This document shows, in pieces, positions 8,277 to 16,515 of a DNA stretch of 64,000 nt. The notes below the pieces were generated by a model. The model had not been told where the DNA came from. It saw nothing but the letters and a program-made list of their open reading frames with translations, and made no database searches. Both the position numbers and the translations under genes were made by a program. Every line of letters starts with the position of its first letter. The stretch's first letter is position 1. This stretch comes from Polaribacter sejongensis (GTDB lineage Bacteria; Bacteroidota; Bacteroidia; Flavobacteriales; Flavobacteriaceae), in the NCBI RefSeq assembly GCF_038024065.1, contig NZ_CP150667.1, positions 806,001 through 870,000 of the forward strand, read 5' to 3'.

Positions 8277-8352
8277 TATCTGCCTAAGAACAGATAAATA
8301 CAATTATCTGCCTACAGACAGATAATTTAAAATATCTGCTTACAGGCAGATA
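8277..8352. promoter_or_regulatory. Three 20-bp imperfect palindromes at exact 28-bp spacing
   Basis: Near-identical palindromes start at 8277, 8305 and 8333: TATCTGCCTAAGAACAGATA, TATCTGCCTACAGACAGATA and TATCTGCTTACAGGCAGATA. Each is followed or separated by an 8-bp AT-only spacer, giving a period of exactly 28 bp. They lie in the divergent spacer between the helicase gene and the SatD-like gene, whose product carries an HTH. A set of operators bound cooperatively is the simplest reading; a dispersed genomic palindrome family is the alternative. No other copies were noticed in this window. Confidence 0.75.
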
Positions 8353-8361
8353 ATATTGTTA

Positions 8362-8391
8362 TTTAGCTTAATAATTGATATATTAGCTAAA
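8362..8391. promoter_or_regulatory. AT-rich inverted repeat just upstream of the SatD-like gene
   Basis: TTTAGCTTAATA (8362-8373) faces TATTAGCTAAA (8381-8391), an inverted repeat with a single extra base in one arm. It ends 15 bp before the ATG at 8407 and so overlaps the expected leader or core promoter. It may be a second type of operator; in AT-rich DNA a chance match is possible. Confidence 0.4.
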
Positions 8392-8406
8392 AATTAAGAT
8401 TTACAA

Positions 8407-9189
8407 ATGACAAGTATTTTAACAGGCGACATCATCAATTCTAGAAAGAAGGATGATAATTTTTGGTTAGAAACGCTAAAAGAGGCGTTGAGCACTTTTG
8501 GTGACTCTCCAAAATATTGGCAGATTTACAGAGGAGATAGTTTTCAATTAGAAATAGAAAACTGTGAAAATGCATTTTACGCAGCTTTAAAATTAAAATC
8601 TCACTTAAAATCTACAGTAGATATAGACGTTAGAATTGGGATTGGAATTGGAGAAAAAGAATTTAATACTCCAGAAGTTACAGCATCTAACGGAGAAGCT
8701 TTTATAAATTCTGGTTATGCATTTGACACCTATCTAAAGAAGCAAACCATTGCTATAAAAACTCCCTGGCAAGAAGTTGATGCAGAACTAAACATCGCTT
8801 TTGATTTGGCATTATTAACCATGGATTCTTGGACAAAAAACTCTGCAGAAGTATTTAAAATATCTTTAGAAAAGGAAAATAGCACACAAAATGAAATTGC
8901 AGCTCTTTTAGGAATTACACAAGGACGTGTTAGTGAACGCCAAAAACGTGCTGGATTTGAACCTATTATGAAACTAGAAAAACGTTTTAGAAAAATTATC
9001 AATCAAAAAATAAAAAAAGAAATGGAATTCCAAGTATATGAAGAAAATGATATTTTATCTGATACAATAAAAAAATTAAAGGTTCGTACTGAAAATAGAA
9101 AAAAAGAAATGGATAACTTTAAATATACTCTAAATGATGAAAATAATGTAAAAATTGAAAATATAATTAAAAAAGAAAAATCAAAATGA
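8407..9189 (+). CDS. SatD-family protein: cyclase-like N-terminal fold plus HTH
   Basis: A 260-residue protein resembling the SatD family, of unknown biochemical function. The N-terminal part reads like a class III nucleotidyl-cyclase/GGDEF-type fold: TGDIINSR with Asp8 on strand 1, YRGDSFQLEI with Asp44 at the usual second metal position, RIGIGIGE at 76-83 resembling the RIGIHTG strand of adenylyl cyclases, and NGEAFINSGYAFD at 95-107 resembling the Gx(V)NxAAR segment but without its Arg. Residues 158-185 form an HTH (STQNEIAALLGITQGRVSERQ), followed by a charged coiled tail. The gene overlaps the DUF3307 gene by ATGA and is preceded by three palindromes, suggesting autoregulation. The cyclase comparison is inference; catalytic activity is unproven. 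Confidence 0.75.
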   Translation: MTSILTGDIINSRKKDDNFWLETLKEALSTFGDSPKYWQIYRGDSFQLEIENCENAFYAALKLKSHLKSTVDIDVRIGIGIGEKEFNTPEVTASNGEAFINSGYAFDTYLKKQTIAIKTPWQEVDAELNIAFDLALLTMDSWTKNSAEVFKISLEKENSTQNEIAALLGITQGRVSERQKRAGFEPIMKLEKRFRKIINQKIKKEMEFQVYEENDILSDTIKKLKVRTENRKKEMDNFKYTLNDENNVKIENIIKKEKSK

Positions 9190-9905
9190 TTTTATTTCTA
9201 AAACTTTTATTAGCTCACATTTTAGGCGATTTTGTTTTTCAACCAGAAAAATGGGTTAAAAACAAAGAAGAAAAGAAGGTAAAGTCGGTAAAGTTATATT
9301 ATCACATTGCGCTTCATGCATTATTTTTAGTATTGATACTTCAATTTAACCTTAAAGAATACTGGCTTGCTTTTCTATTAATTATAATATCTCATTATAG
9401 TATAGATCTTTTAAAACTCTATCTACAGAAAAAGAAAACAAAACGAATTTGGTTTTTTATAGATCAAGTTTTACATCTTACCATATTAGTATTTGCTACT
9501 TCCTTTTATGTAGATTTTTCTTTATCAACAGAAAACCTCATAACAGATCAACTCTTATTATTGATTATCTTTTTACTGTTGGTTATTTTTGTTTCTGCAA
9601 TTATCATCAAAATAATAATTACACAGTGGAATCCTGAAAGTAAAAAAGAAAACGACGACTCTCTTGCAAAAGCAGGTCATTATATTGGAATTCTAGAACG
9701 TTTATTTGTTTTTACGTTTGTAATTACCAATCATTGGGAAGCTATCGGCTTTCTACTAGCAGCAAAATCTGTTTTTAGGTTTGGAGATTTAACGTCATCT
9801 AAAGACAGAAAATTGACGGAATATATTTTAATTGGTACTTTATTAAGTTTTGGTATTGCTATCTTTTTAGGAGTATTATATTTGTACACTTTAAAATTTA
9901 TCTAA
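9186..9905 (+). CDS. DUF3307 integral membrane protein
   Basis: A 239-residue multi-pass membrane protein. The N-terminus MILFLKLLLAHILGDFVFQP with a conserved His-x3-Asp pattern is the hallmark of DUF3307; a second conserved stretch is YYHIALHALF and a third ISHYSIDLLKLYL. I count about six to seven hydrophobic segments across the protein. The ATG overlaps the stop of the SatD-like gene in ATGA, so the two are translationally coupled. In my recollection SatD and DUF3307 proteins are often neighbours, so a regulator/sensor-plus-membrane-effector pair is plausible. No biochemical function is known to me. Confidence 0.8.
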   Translation: MILFLKLLLAHILGDFVFQPEKWVKNKEEKKVKSVKLYYHIALHALFLVLILQFNLKEYWLAFLLIIISHYSIDLLKLYLQKKKTKRIWFFIDQVLHLTILVFATSFYVDFSLSTENLITDQLLLLIIFLLLVIFVSAIIIKIIITQWNPESKKENDDSLAKAGHYIGILERLFVFTFVITNHWEAIGFLLAAKSVFRFGDLTSSKDRKLTEYILIGTLLSFGIAIFLGVLYLYTLKFI

Positions 9906-9908
9906 TTT

Positions 9909-10421
9909 ATGGAAGACAAACTAATAGAAAGTATTGCTTATATTCTACCCGCTTTGGTAACTGGTTTAGTTGCCTATTATATTTTTAACAGATTGATCAT
10001 AAAGCTAAGTTCTGATGAAAAAATAGCGCTACTATCTCAAAGAAAAAAAGAAGCTTTACCTATAAAACTACAAGCTTACGAAAGGATGTTGTTGTTTTGT
10101 GAGCGTATTAACCCTGTTAAAATGTTGGTGAGAATTAAACCAATTACAGAAGGCACTCAAGATTATTTACAATTGTTGATTGCAAATATAGATCAAGAAT
10201 TTGAACACAATTTAGTGCAGCAAATGTATATTACAGATGATACCTGGACAGCAGTTGTAGCTACAAAAAATACTATTATTAATAAATTAAGACAAGTTGC
10301 AGAAACGGCAAAAACAGCTAATGAATTGCGCGAAAAGGTAATTATAGACTACTCTAAAACATTACCACCAACAGATACCGCTATTAGTTTTATTAAAAAT
10401 GAAGTAAAAAAAATATTGTAA
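9909..10421 (+). CDS. Membrane-anchored conserved protein (DUF7935-like)
   Basis: A 170-residue protein with one N-terminal transmembrane helix (about residues 8-31) and a soluble helical domain. It contains LPIKLQAYERMLLFCERINP around residue 50, a stretch I recall as conserved in an uncharacterised Bacteroidota family (DUF7935). The gene begins 3 bp after the DUF3307 stop and ends at a strong terminator, so it is the third gene of the SatD-like operon. It might be a functional partner or only a co-transcribed passenger; sequence alone cannot decide. Confidence 0.7.
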   Translation: MEDKLIESIAYILPALVTGLVAYYIFNRLIIKLSSDEKIALLSQRKKEALPIKLQAYERMLLFCERINPVKMLVRIKPITEGTQDYLQLLIANIDQEFEHNLVQQMYITDDTWTAVVATKNTIINKLRQVAETAKTANELREKVIIDYSKTLPPTDTAISFIKNEVKKIL

Positions 10422-10426
10422 AAAAA

Positions 10427-10451
10427 AAGACCATCTAAAATAGATGGTCTT
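10427..10451. terminator. Bidirectional terminator
   Basis: Perfect stem AAGACCATCTA / TAGATGGTCTT with a 3-nt loop, A-tract on the left and TCTTCCTCTTTT on the right. It lies between the converging SatD-like operon and the btuB-like gene and can serve both. Confidence 0.88.
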
Positions 10452-10485
10452 CTTCCTCTTTTCGAAAATAGCAAATTTCCCTTTA

Positions 10486-12423
10486 TTAAAACTGAAGTCT
10501 TACTCCTAATTTAAAGTTTCTACCACGTGTAGAAAACCCTAAAATATCATCGTAATCTTCGTTTAAAATATTTGTAACTCCACCAAATAAAGTTACAGTA
10601 TCTTCTAATAATTTATAATTAGCAGCAAAATCTAATACTTGGTAACTTTCTAAAGTAACATCTTCTCCAGCAGTTCCAAAAGAACCATACCTATCAAAAA
10701 TACTTCTATCACCTACATTTTTATAAGTAATATTAAAGAATGTATTTGTAAAAGCATTTACATCTAAACCAGCTACAAATTTATTTGCAGGAATATAATC
10801 GTTAAAATCTTCTGTATTATCTTTATCTACATATGTATAAGAAGCGTTAACAGTTAAAAATTTAAGAGGCGTAATATTGGTATTTATTTCCAAACCATTT
10901 GCATCAGAAGAACCATTACCATATTTGTAGGTAGCATTATCATAAATAATTGCATCTTCTTCTTTTCTATTAAAATAAACCACATCAAACTGAAGCCAAT
11001 CTTTATAATTTACATCAAAACCTGCTTCAAAAGTTTCATTAGATTCTGGTTTTAAATCTAAATTACCAGAAAAACCATCATATAATTGATACAAACTTGG
11101 TGTAATAAAAGCTGTACTATAAGAAGTTAATAATTTAATAGAAGCATTTTCATTCTTTAAAACTGAGTACGCAAGATTCCCGTCATAAACTGCATGATTA
11201 CCATATACATTATGAATATTTAATCGTCCACCTACATTGGCACTTAAACCAAAATCTGTTATATACACTACACTTGCATAAGGATCTACAGTATTAAAAT
11301 TTGCAATTCCTTTTTCAATTTCTGCAAAAGGAGTAACTGTATTATTACTGTGAATTTGATAATTTAAACCTGTAATTAATTGAATTTTACCATCCTTAAA
11401 ATCATATCTATTTACTAAATCTAAATTTACACTTCTACCAACAAATTCGTAGTTGTCTAAAGTACCCGCAAAAGAATTGAATTGCTCTAAATTTCTTTCT
11501 ACCACATTTGCAGAAGCTAATAAGTAAACTTCTCCTTTATTATAAGTGTATTTTGGTTTTACACCAACTCTAAACTGCTCTTGATCTCCTGTATTTACAT
11601 CGCTATCAGAAAAAGCCCCTGCGTCAAAATCATAATCAAAATTATCATAATTTAAGAAAGTCTCTATAGAAAATTGATCATTTACTGCATAACCTAATTT
11701 TAACAATGCATTTTTACTGTAAAAACTATCATTTTCATAAACAGCATTTGTTTTACTTTTTGCAGCAGACATTCCGTCTGTTCCAGTAATACTAAAAGAA
11801 CCTAAGAAATTAAGTTTCCCTAAAGTACCGTTTAAACTTACGTTTTGGTTGTTATCAGATAATCCGCTTCCTTTAACATTTGCGGTATTATTTGTACCAA
11901 CACTTGTTTCAAAAGAACCAGAAATTTTATCTTCTGATGCTTTCTTTAAAACAACATTAATAACTGCAGTAGCTGCTCCAGAACCATATAATGTAGATGA
12001 TGCTCCTTTTAAAATTTCAATAGACTCTATTTGACTAACGGCTAATAAACGTAAATCGAATTGTTGATTAATTGCAGATTGATCTGTAACTGGCACACCA
12101 TCAATTAAAACTAAAACTTGCCTATTTCTTCCTCCTCTAATATTAATACTTCTTGGTTCTGATGCATTAGAATTTACACCTCTAACATCAATACCAACAA
12201 CATTATTTAGGATTTCAATAACATTTTTACCAGCATTTTGTTGCAATTCTTTTTGAGTAATTTTCTGAATTACCTTACCAGTATTCTCTTTTTTTAGATT
12301 GAATTTTGTTGCTGTAACAACAACTTCATCTAAAGCCTCTACTTTTTCTTTTTGCTGTGCAAAAAGATTTGTGCTAGCAAAACTACATGCCAAAACACCA
12401 ACAATTAATAATTGTTTTTTCAT
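10486..12423 (-). CDS. btuB: TonB-dependent outer-membrane receptor, probably for cobalamin (BtuB-like)
   Basis: Outer-membrane 22-strand barrel with an N-terminal plug that imports a scarce ligand using TonB energy. Residues 1-22 are a signal peptide (ends NLFAQ), residues 31-38 include the TonB-box-like LDEVVVTAT, the plug follows with SINIRGGRNRQVLVLIDGVPV and IEILKGASSTLYGSGAATAVINV, and the protein ends in a barrel strand finishing with Phe (FKLGVRLQF), 645 residues in all. A cobalamin riboswitch occupies its leader, which is the main reason to assign B12 or another corrinoid as the ligand. The divergent operon carries a BtuF-like lipoprotein that may take over the ligand in the periplasm. 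Confidence 0.9.
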   Translation of the reverse strand: MKKQLLIVGVLACSFASTNLFAQQKEKVEALDEVVVTATKFNLKKENTGKVIQKITQKELQQNAGKNVIEILNNVVGIDVRGVNSNASEPRSINIRGGRNRQVLVLIDGVPVTDQSAINQQFDLRLLAVSQIESIEILKGASSTLYGSGAATAVINVVLKKASEDKISGSFETSVGTNNTANVKGSGLSDNNQNVSLNGTLGKLNFLGSFSITGTDGMSAAKSKTNAVYENDSFYSKNALLKLGYAVNDQFSIETFLNYDNFDYDFDAGAFSDSDVNTGDQEQFRVGVKPKYTYNKGEVYLLASANVVERNLEQFNSFAGTLDNYEFVGRSVNLDLVNRYDFKDGKIQLITGLNYQIHSNNTVTPFAEIEKGIANFNTVDPYASVVYITDFGLSANVGGRLNIHNVYGNHAVYDGNLAYSVLKNENASIKLLTSYSTAFITPSLYQLYDGFSGNLDLKPESNETFEAGFDVNYKDWLQFDVVYFNRKEEDAIIYDNATYKYGNGSSDANGLEINTNITPLKFLTVNASYTYVDKDNTEDFNDYIPANKFVAGLDVNAFTNTFFNITYKNVGDRSIFDRYGSFGTAGEDVTLESYQVLDFAANYKLLEDTVTLFGGVTNILNEDYDDILGFSTRGRNFKLGVRLQF

Positions 12424-12571
12424 TTTTAATGATTTAATTTAAGTCTTCTTCTTTTACAAGAAAACAATAAAGATTACTCCTTGTTAAACAAGGAATCTAA
12501 ATAAATCAGGTAAATTTGTGTACAAAATAGAATTAGTACATAAACCTTTATCCCGAAAGTTTTAAACTCGT

Positions 12572-12795
12572 GATTTATGGCAGGTTTCCTGACTCGTTTT
12601 ATGTTATTATACCTTCCCAACAAAAAAATGTCAGTGGTAAAAGAATTAATAACATCCTCTAAAGAGGTACTAAATGATGCTGAAATAAACTCAGCACAAG
12701 CTTAGTATAAACTTACAGTTGCGGGAACAGTTCTGGATTTCAACCAGATTCCCTTTTAATTCGATGTAAATTATTTCTACATCAAAACCAAAATC
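12572..12795 (-). promoter_or_regulatory. Cobalamin riboswitch
   Basis: On the minus strand the leader contains AAAAGGGAATCTGGTTGAAA, the core CCCGCAACTGTAAG and the B12 box AGTCAGGAAACCTGCC (12594-12579), the conserved elements of AdoCbl-type riboswitches. It lies 150-370 nt upstream of the receptor start, and a good promoter starts the transcript exactly at its 5' edge. A small inverted repeat (TCCTTGTT / AACAAGGA, 12478-12494) between the aptamer and the gene may belong to the expression platform. Ligand binding would be expected to lower receptor expression. Confidence 0.92.
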
Positions 12796-12799
12796 GTTG

Positions 12800-12826
12800 C
12801 AAATATATATGCATTCTTATGAACAA
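12800..12826 (-). promoter_or_regulatory. Promoter of the riboswitch-btuB transcript
   Basis: On the minus strand TTG (12826-12824), a 16-nt spacer and a perfect TATATTTG box (12807-12800) fit the Bacteroidota primary-sigma consensus TTTG...TAnnTTTG. Predicted start is near 12793, which coincides with the beginning of the riboswitch. Confidence 0.7.
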
Positions 12827-12882
12827 TCTAATTAATTCGTTTCCAAATTTTATACCTTTAAGGATTGATAATTTTGATAGAA

Positions 12883-13920
12883 ATGAGAATAGAAAATGAA
12901 TTAAAGTTAGGTTTTAAAGATGTAATGATTCGCCCAAAACGATCTACATTAAAATCGAGGTCACAAGTAAGTTTAGAAAGAGAATTTACTTTTTTACACA
13001 GTGATGTTGTATGGAAAGGGATTCCTATAATGGCTGCAAATATGGACACTGTTGGTACTTTTGAAATGGCAAAAGCACTTGCAAAACATGGCCTTTTTAC
13101 TGCAATCCATAAACATTATTCTATAGAAGAATGGAGAGTATTTGCTACAAATGCTGATGAAAAAACTTTAAATAATATTGCAGTTAGCACAGGAACAGGA
13201 AAAGAAGACTCTGTAAAGGTAAAAGAAATTTTATCTGAATTTCCTCAAATAAACTTTATCTGTGTTGACGTTGCTAACGGCTACTCAGAACATTTTGTGA
13301 ATTTTGTTCAGAAAATGCGTAAAGATCACCCAAATAAAGTAATTATTGCAGGTAATGTAGTTACTGGAGAAATGGTAGAAGAATTATTATTGGCAGGCGC
13401 TGATATTATTAAAGTAGGTATTGGTCCTGGTTCTGTTTGCACAACTCGTGTAAAAACAGGTGTTGGTTATCCGCAACTTTCTGCTATTATAGAATGTGCA
13501 GATGCAGCACATGGTATGGGCGGACAAATTATTTCTGATGGAGGTTGTAAAATCCCTGGAGACCTTTCTAAAGCTTTTGGTGGTAGTGCAGATTTTGTAA
13601 TGCTAGGCGGCATGCTTGCTGGACATGAAGAAAGCGGTGGTGAACTGATTGAAAAAAATGGAGAAAAATTTAAAGCTTTTTACGGAATGAGTTCTACAAC
13701 TGCCATGAACAAACATGTTGGTGGTGTTGCAAATTATAGAGCATCCGAAGGAAAAACAGTTGAAGTTCCTTACAGAGGAAATGTAGATGATACTGTTATA
13801 GATATTTTAGGCGGAATTAGATCTACATGTACATATGTTGGTGCAAGCAGGCTGAAAGAATTGACTAAAAGAACTACTTTTATTAGAGTTCAAGAACAAG
13901 AAAATCAAGTATATTCATAA
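12883..13920 (+). CDS. guaC: GMP reductase
   Basis: NADPH-dependent deamination of GMP to IMP, returning guanine nucleotides to the adenylate branch. The protein (345 residues, close to 347 in E. coli) begins [21 protein letters not shown]; six codons of open frame upstream do not match the family, so the ATG at 12883 is chosen. It is a TIM barrel with the Cys loop [20 protein letters not shown] (catalytic Cys186), GGCKIPGD for phosphate binding, and the C-terminal flap with MSSTTAM. It diverges from the btuB riboswitch and overlaps the following lipoprotein gene by one base (TAATG), which is an unusual pairing. Confidence 0.96.
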   Translation: MRIENELKLGFKDVMIRPKRSTLKSRSQVSLEREFTFLHSDVVWKGIPIMAANMDTVGTFEMAKALAKHGLFTAIHKHYSIEEWRVFATNADEKTLNNIAVSTGTGKEDSVKVKEILSEFPQINFICVDVANGYSEHFVNFVQKMRKDHPNKVIIAGNVVTGEMVEELLLAGADIIKVGIGPGSVCTTRVKTGVGYPQLSAIIECADAAHGMGGQIISDGGCKIPGDLSKAFGGSADFVMLGGMLAGHEESGGELIEKNGEKFKAFYGMSSTTAMNKHVGGVANYRASEGKTVEVPYRGNVDDTVIDILGGIRSTCTYVGASRLKELTKRTTFIRVQEQENQVYS

Positions 13921-15050
13921 TGAAAAACATAAAGTTAATTCCTATTTTATTATTTTTATTGATAACCGTTTCTTGTAAGAAAGAGACTGTTAAAGTTGAT
14001 AATCATACACAAACAGAAAGTAGTATTAAATACGCTAAGGGGTTTGACATTGTAGAGGATAATGGCGTTAAAAAGTTGGTTATAAAATCTGCTTATCAAA
14101 ATTCTAAAGAAGTTTCTGAATATATTATTAAAAGTAAATCAGAAAAAAATACACCTTTAGAAAATACCATCTATACTCCTATTCAAAAAATTGTAGTTAC
14201 TTCTACAACTCATATTCCTATGGTTGAGTTGTTAAACGAAGAAACCTCAATTATCGGTTTTCCTTATGCTAGATATGTATCATCAGAAAAAACAAGACAG
14301 TTAATTGATGCAGGAAAAATAAAAGAAATAGGTAAAGAAACCTCTTTAAATACTGAAATACTATTAGACTTACAACCAGAACTAGTAGTTGGTTATAGTG
14401 TTTCTTCTGCAGACAAAAGCTTAACGACTATACAGAAAGCGGGAATAAACGTAATTTATAATGGAGATTGGTTAGAAGAAACTCCTTTAGGAAGAGCAGA
14501 ATGGATTAAGTTTTTTGGTGTTCTTTTTGATAAAGAAAAACAAGCTGATAGTATTTTTAAAGTAATTGAAGGTAATTATTTAGTAGCAAAACAAATCGCA
14601 CTAAAATCAACCAAAAAACCAACCATTTTGTCTGGTGCAATCATGAGTAAAGATATTTGGAATTTACCTGCAGGTGAAAGTTTTGTAGCACAATTTATAA
14701 AAGATGCAAACCTTAACTACTTATGGAAACACACAAAAGGAAAAGGGAGTTTGTCTTTAAGTTTTGAAAGTATTTTTGATAAAGGTCAAAATGCTGAATA
14801 TTGGATTTCTCCAGGGTTCTTTTCTACTAAAGAACAATTATTACAAAGTAATAAAATTTATACAGAATTTGATGCTTTTAAAAATGATGAAATTTACACT
14901 TCAACAATTAAGAAAGGAAAAACGGGCGGAATTATATATTATGAATTAGCTGCCACGAGACCTGATTTAGTTTTAAAAGATTTTATTAAAATTACAAATC
15001 CAGATTTATTACCCGATTATAAAATGACATTTTTTGAGAAAATGAAATAA
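13920..15050 (+). CDS. BtuF-like ABC transporter substrate-binding lipoprotein
   Basis: A 376-residue periplasmic binding protein of the class III (FecB/BtuF) type. The signal peptide ends in the lipobox ITVSC with lipidated Cys19. The two lobes are recognisable: IQKIVVTSTTHIPMVELL and IIGFPYARYVSS in the first, LNTEILLDLQPELVVGYS at the usual position, and PTILSGAIMSKDIWNLPAGESFVAQFI in the second. It overlaps guaC by TAATG and ends in a strong terminator, so no permease or ATPase gene follows. The divergent cobalamin-regulated receptor makes cobalamin the most likely ligand; iron-siderophore binding is the alternative. Confidence 0.85.
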   Translation: MKNIKLIPILLFLLITVSCKKETVKVDNHTQTESSIKYAKGFDIVEDNGVKKLVIKSAYQNSKEVSEYIIKSKSEKNTPLENTIYTPIQKIVVTSTTHIPMVELLNEETSIIGFPYARYVSSEKTRQLIDAGKIKEIGKETSLNTEILLDLQPELVVGYSVSSADKSLTTIQKAGINVIYNGDWLEETPLGRAEWIKFFGVLFDKEKQADSIFKVIEGNYLVAKQIALKSTKKPTILSGAIMSKDIWNLPAGESFVAQFIKDANLNYLWKHTKGKGSLSLSFESIFDKGQNAEYWISPGFFSTKEQLLQSNKIYTEFDAFKNDEIYTSTIKKGKTGGIIYYELAATRPDLVLKDFIKITNPDLLPDYKMTFFEKMK

Positions 15051-15052
15051 AA

Positions 15053-15084
15053 AAAGACCTTCAATAGAAATATTGAAGGTCTTT
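15053..15084 (+). terminator. Terminator of the guaC operon
   Basis: Fourteen-base-pair stem (AAAGACCTTCAATA / TATTGAAGGTCTTT, GAAA loop) directly after the lipoprotein stop codon. The left A-tract also makes it usable in the opposite direction for the regulators on the minus strand. Confidence 0.85.
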
Positions 15085-15159
15085 ACAATTAAAATTATTG
15101 GGGGGTTAATTTCATATTTCAAATGTACTATATATAATAACTAATTCTATTTATTTTAT

Positions 15160-15192
15160 GGGTAGTATTTGGGTAGTATTTGGGTGGTTTAC
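15160..15192. repeat. 11-bp tandem repeat
   Basis: GGGTAGTATTT occurs twice in direct succession (15160-15170, 15171-15181), followed by a partial third copy GGGTGGTTT. It sits about 20 bp downstream of the 3' end of the broken regulator gene. No function is evident. Confidence 0.6.
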
Positions 15193-15209
15193 CTTAAAAC
15201 CCTAGTGTT

Positions 15210-16515
15210 TTATGACTTTTTTAATGTTAAAGCTTCTTTTCTGTTTTTAATATCTAATTTTAAATAAATATTTTTCACATGAAATTTTACAGTATTTACA
15301 GAAATGTTTATTTCAGCTGCTATTTCTTTATTTGATTTACTGCAGACTATTAAGTCAAAAATCTCCCTTTCTCTTAAACTCAAATTATTTAAATCTACTT
15401 TTAAAGCTTCTTCTTGTATTGTACGATGTTTTATCTCTTTAGAAAACTTTCTAATTTCATTTTTCATAAAGAAATTATATTTCCTTAAATCTTTTTCTCT
15501 AAATAAAACAGCAAATGATAATACTATAATTTGCATAAAGCCTCCTATTTTTAAATTGGTAGCATTTGTTTCGAATAAGGAAACTCCAAAATTCTTTAAA
15601 ACAAAAAAATCTAGCCCACTAAATAATGAAATTGCAAAAGAAAGTACAAAGAGCTTCGTATAGTTGTTTTTATTAAATAGTAAAACACCTAAAAACAAAT
15701 AAAAGCAAAAGTGTTAAAACGCTTAAAATTATATATAACTCGTTTAATCTTAAAATAAAAAATAAGATTACGAATAAAATAATTGTTAAAAACAAAACAA
15801 AAGTAAACTTCTTAACCCTAGGGAAATACTTCTCTAACAAGAGAAAACTATTTCCAAATTTTAAAGATGTATAACTTAATAAGATATAATCTAATAAAAT
15901 TAAGAATTCTATTTTTTTCTGGTCAACATTAAAAAAATTTAAGATCCCATCAAAAATTACAAAACTAAAAGTAATACTCATCAATAAAAAAGCATGATAT
16001 AAAAAGGAAGAATCTTTAAAAAAGTAATAATAATTAATACTAAAAAGAATCACTAGAAAAGCAACTCCGTAATAAAAACCGTTAATAGTTAACTGTACTT
16101 TTTCATTAAAAGTCCCCTCACCAACTGTACTCAATTCTACAGGAAAATAAGAACTAAAATTAGAGTTAACTTTTATATATACAGGATCTTCTCTAGAAAA
16201 TTTAAAAGAAACATATCTTTGATTACTTAATTTAGATATCTCATTAAAGTTTTGATACGCATGTACATTAATTGCTCTTATATTATTTATTCTAAAAATA
16301 TAATCTAAATGTGTTTCTTTTGAAGGTACCTTAAACCAAAAAGTAGCATTAGAATGTCTGTCTAAAATTTTCGTACGTAAAGGCTTAAATTCTAATTGGT
16401 TAATATTCTTATAACTGAAACTACTATTAGAATCTTTAAAGTAATAAACATCAGATTGAGAATAAGTTTTAAACCCAATAATAAAAAGCAAGATTAATAA
16501 TAGTTTAATTTTCAT
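15210..16515 (-). pseudogene. 7TMR-DISM/LuxR membrane regulator, frameshifted
   Basis: The reading frame from 16515 encodes a signal peptide, a DISM-type extracellular beta domain and four to five membrane helices, then stops at 15673; the rest (last helices, coiled coil and LuxR HTH) continues in another frame to 15210. Compared with the intact neighbour at 16665-17969 the sequence lacks 8 nt at 15695/15696, inside the fifth membrane helix; restoring them would give one protein of about 437 residues. The HTH (LSLREREIFDLIVCSKSNKEIAAEI, split here by its frame only at the upstream lesion) is intact. Either a young pseudogene or two separately made halves; a sequencing error is possible but an 8-nt loss makes it less likely. 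Confidence 0.85.

Noticed and set aside
8277..8352. Three evenly spaced repeats considered as a small CRISPR array
   Set aside because: Repeats are 20 bp palindromes with 8-bp AT spacers, far too short for CRISPR spacers, and no cas genes are present.
11849..12034. Plus-strand open frame inside the BtuB-like gene
   Set aside because: Antisense shadow of the conserved plug region; no independent support.
15210..15698. C-terminal part of the first regulator as an independent short LuxR protein
   Set aside because: It matches the middle paralogue continuously across the 8-nt lesion, so it is better explained as the downstream half of a broken gene.
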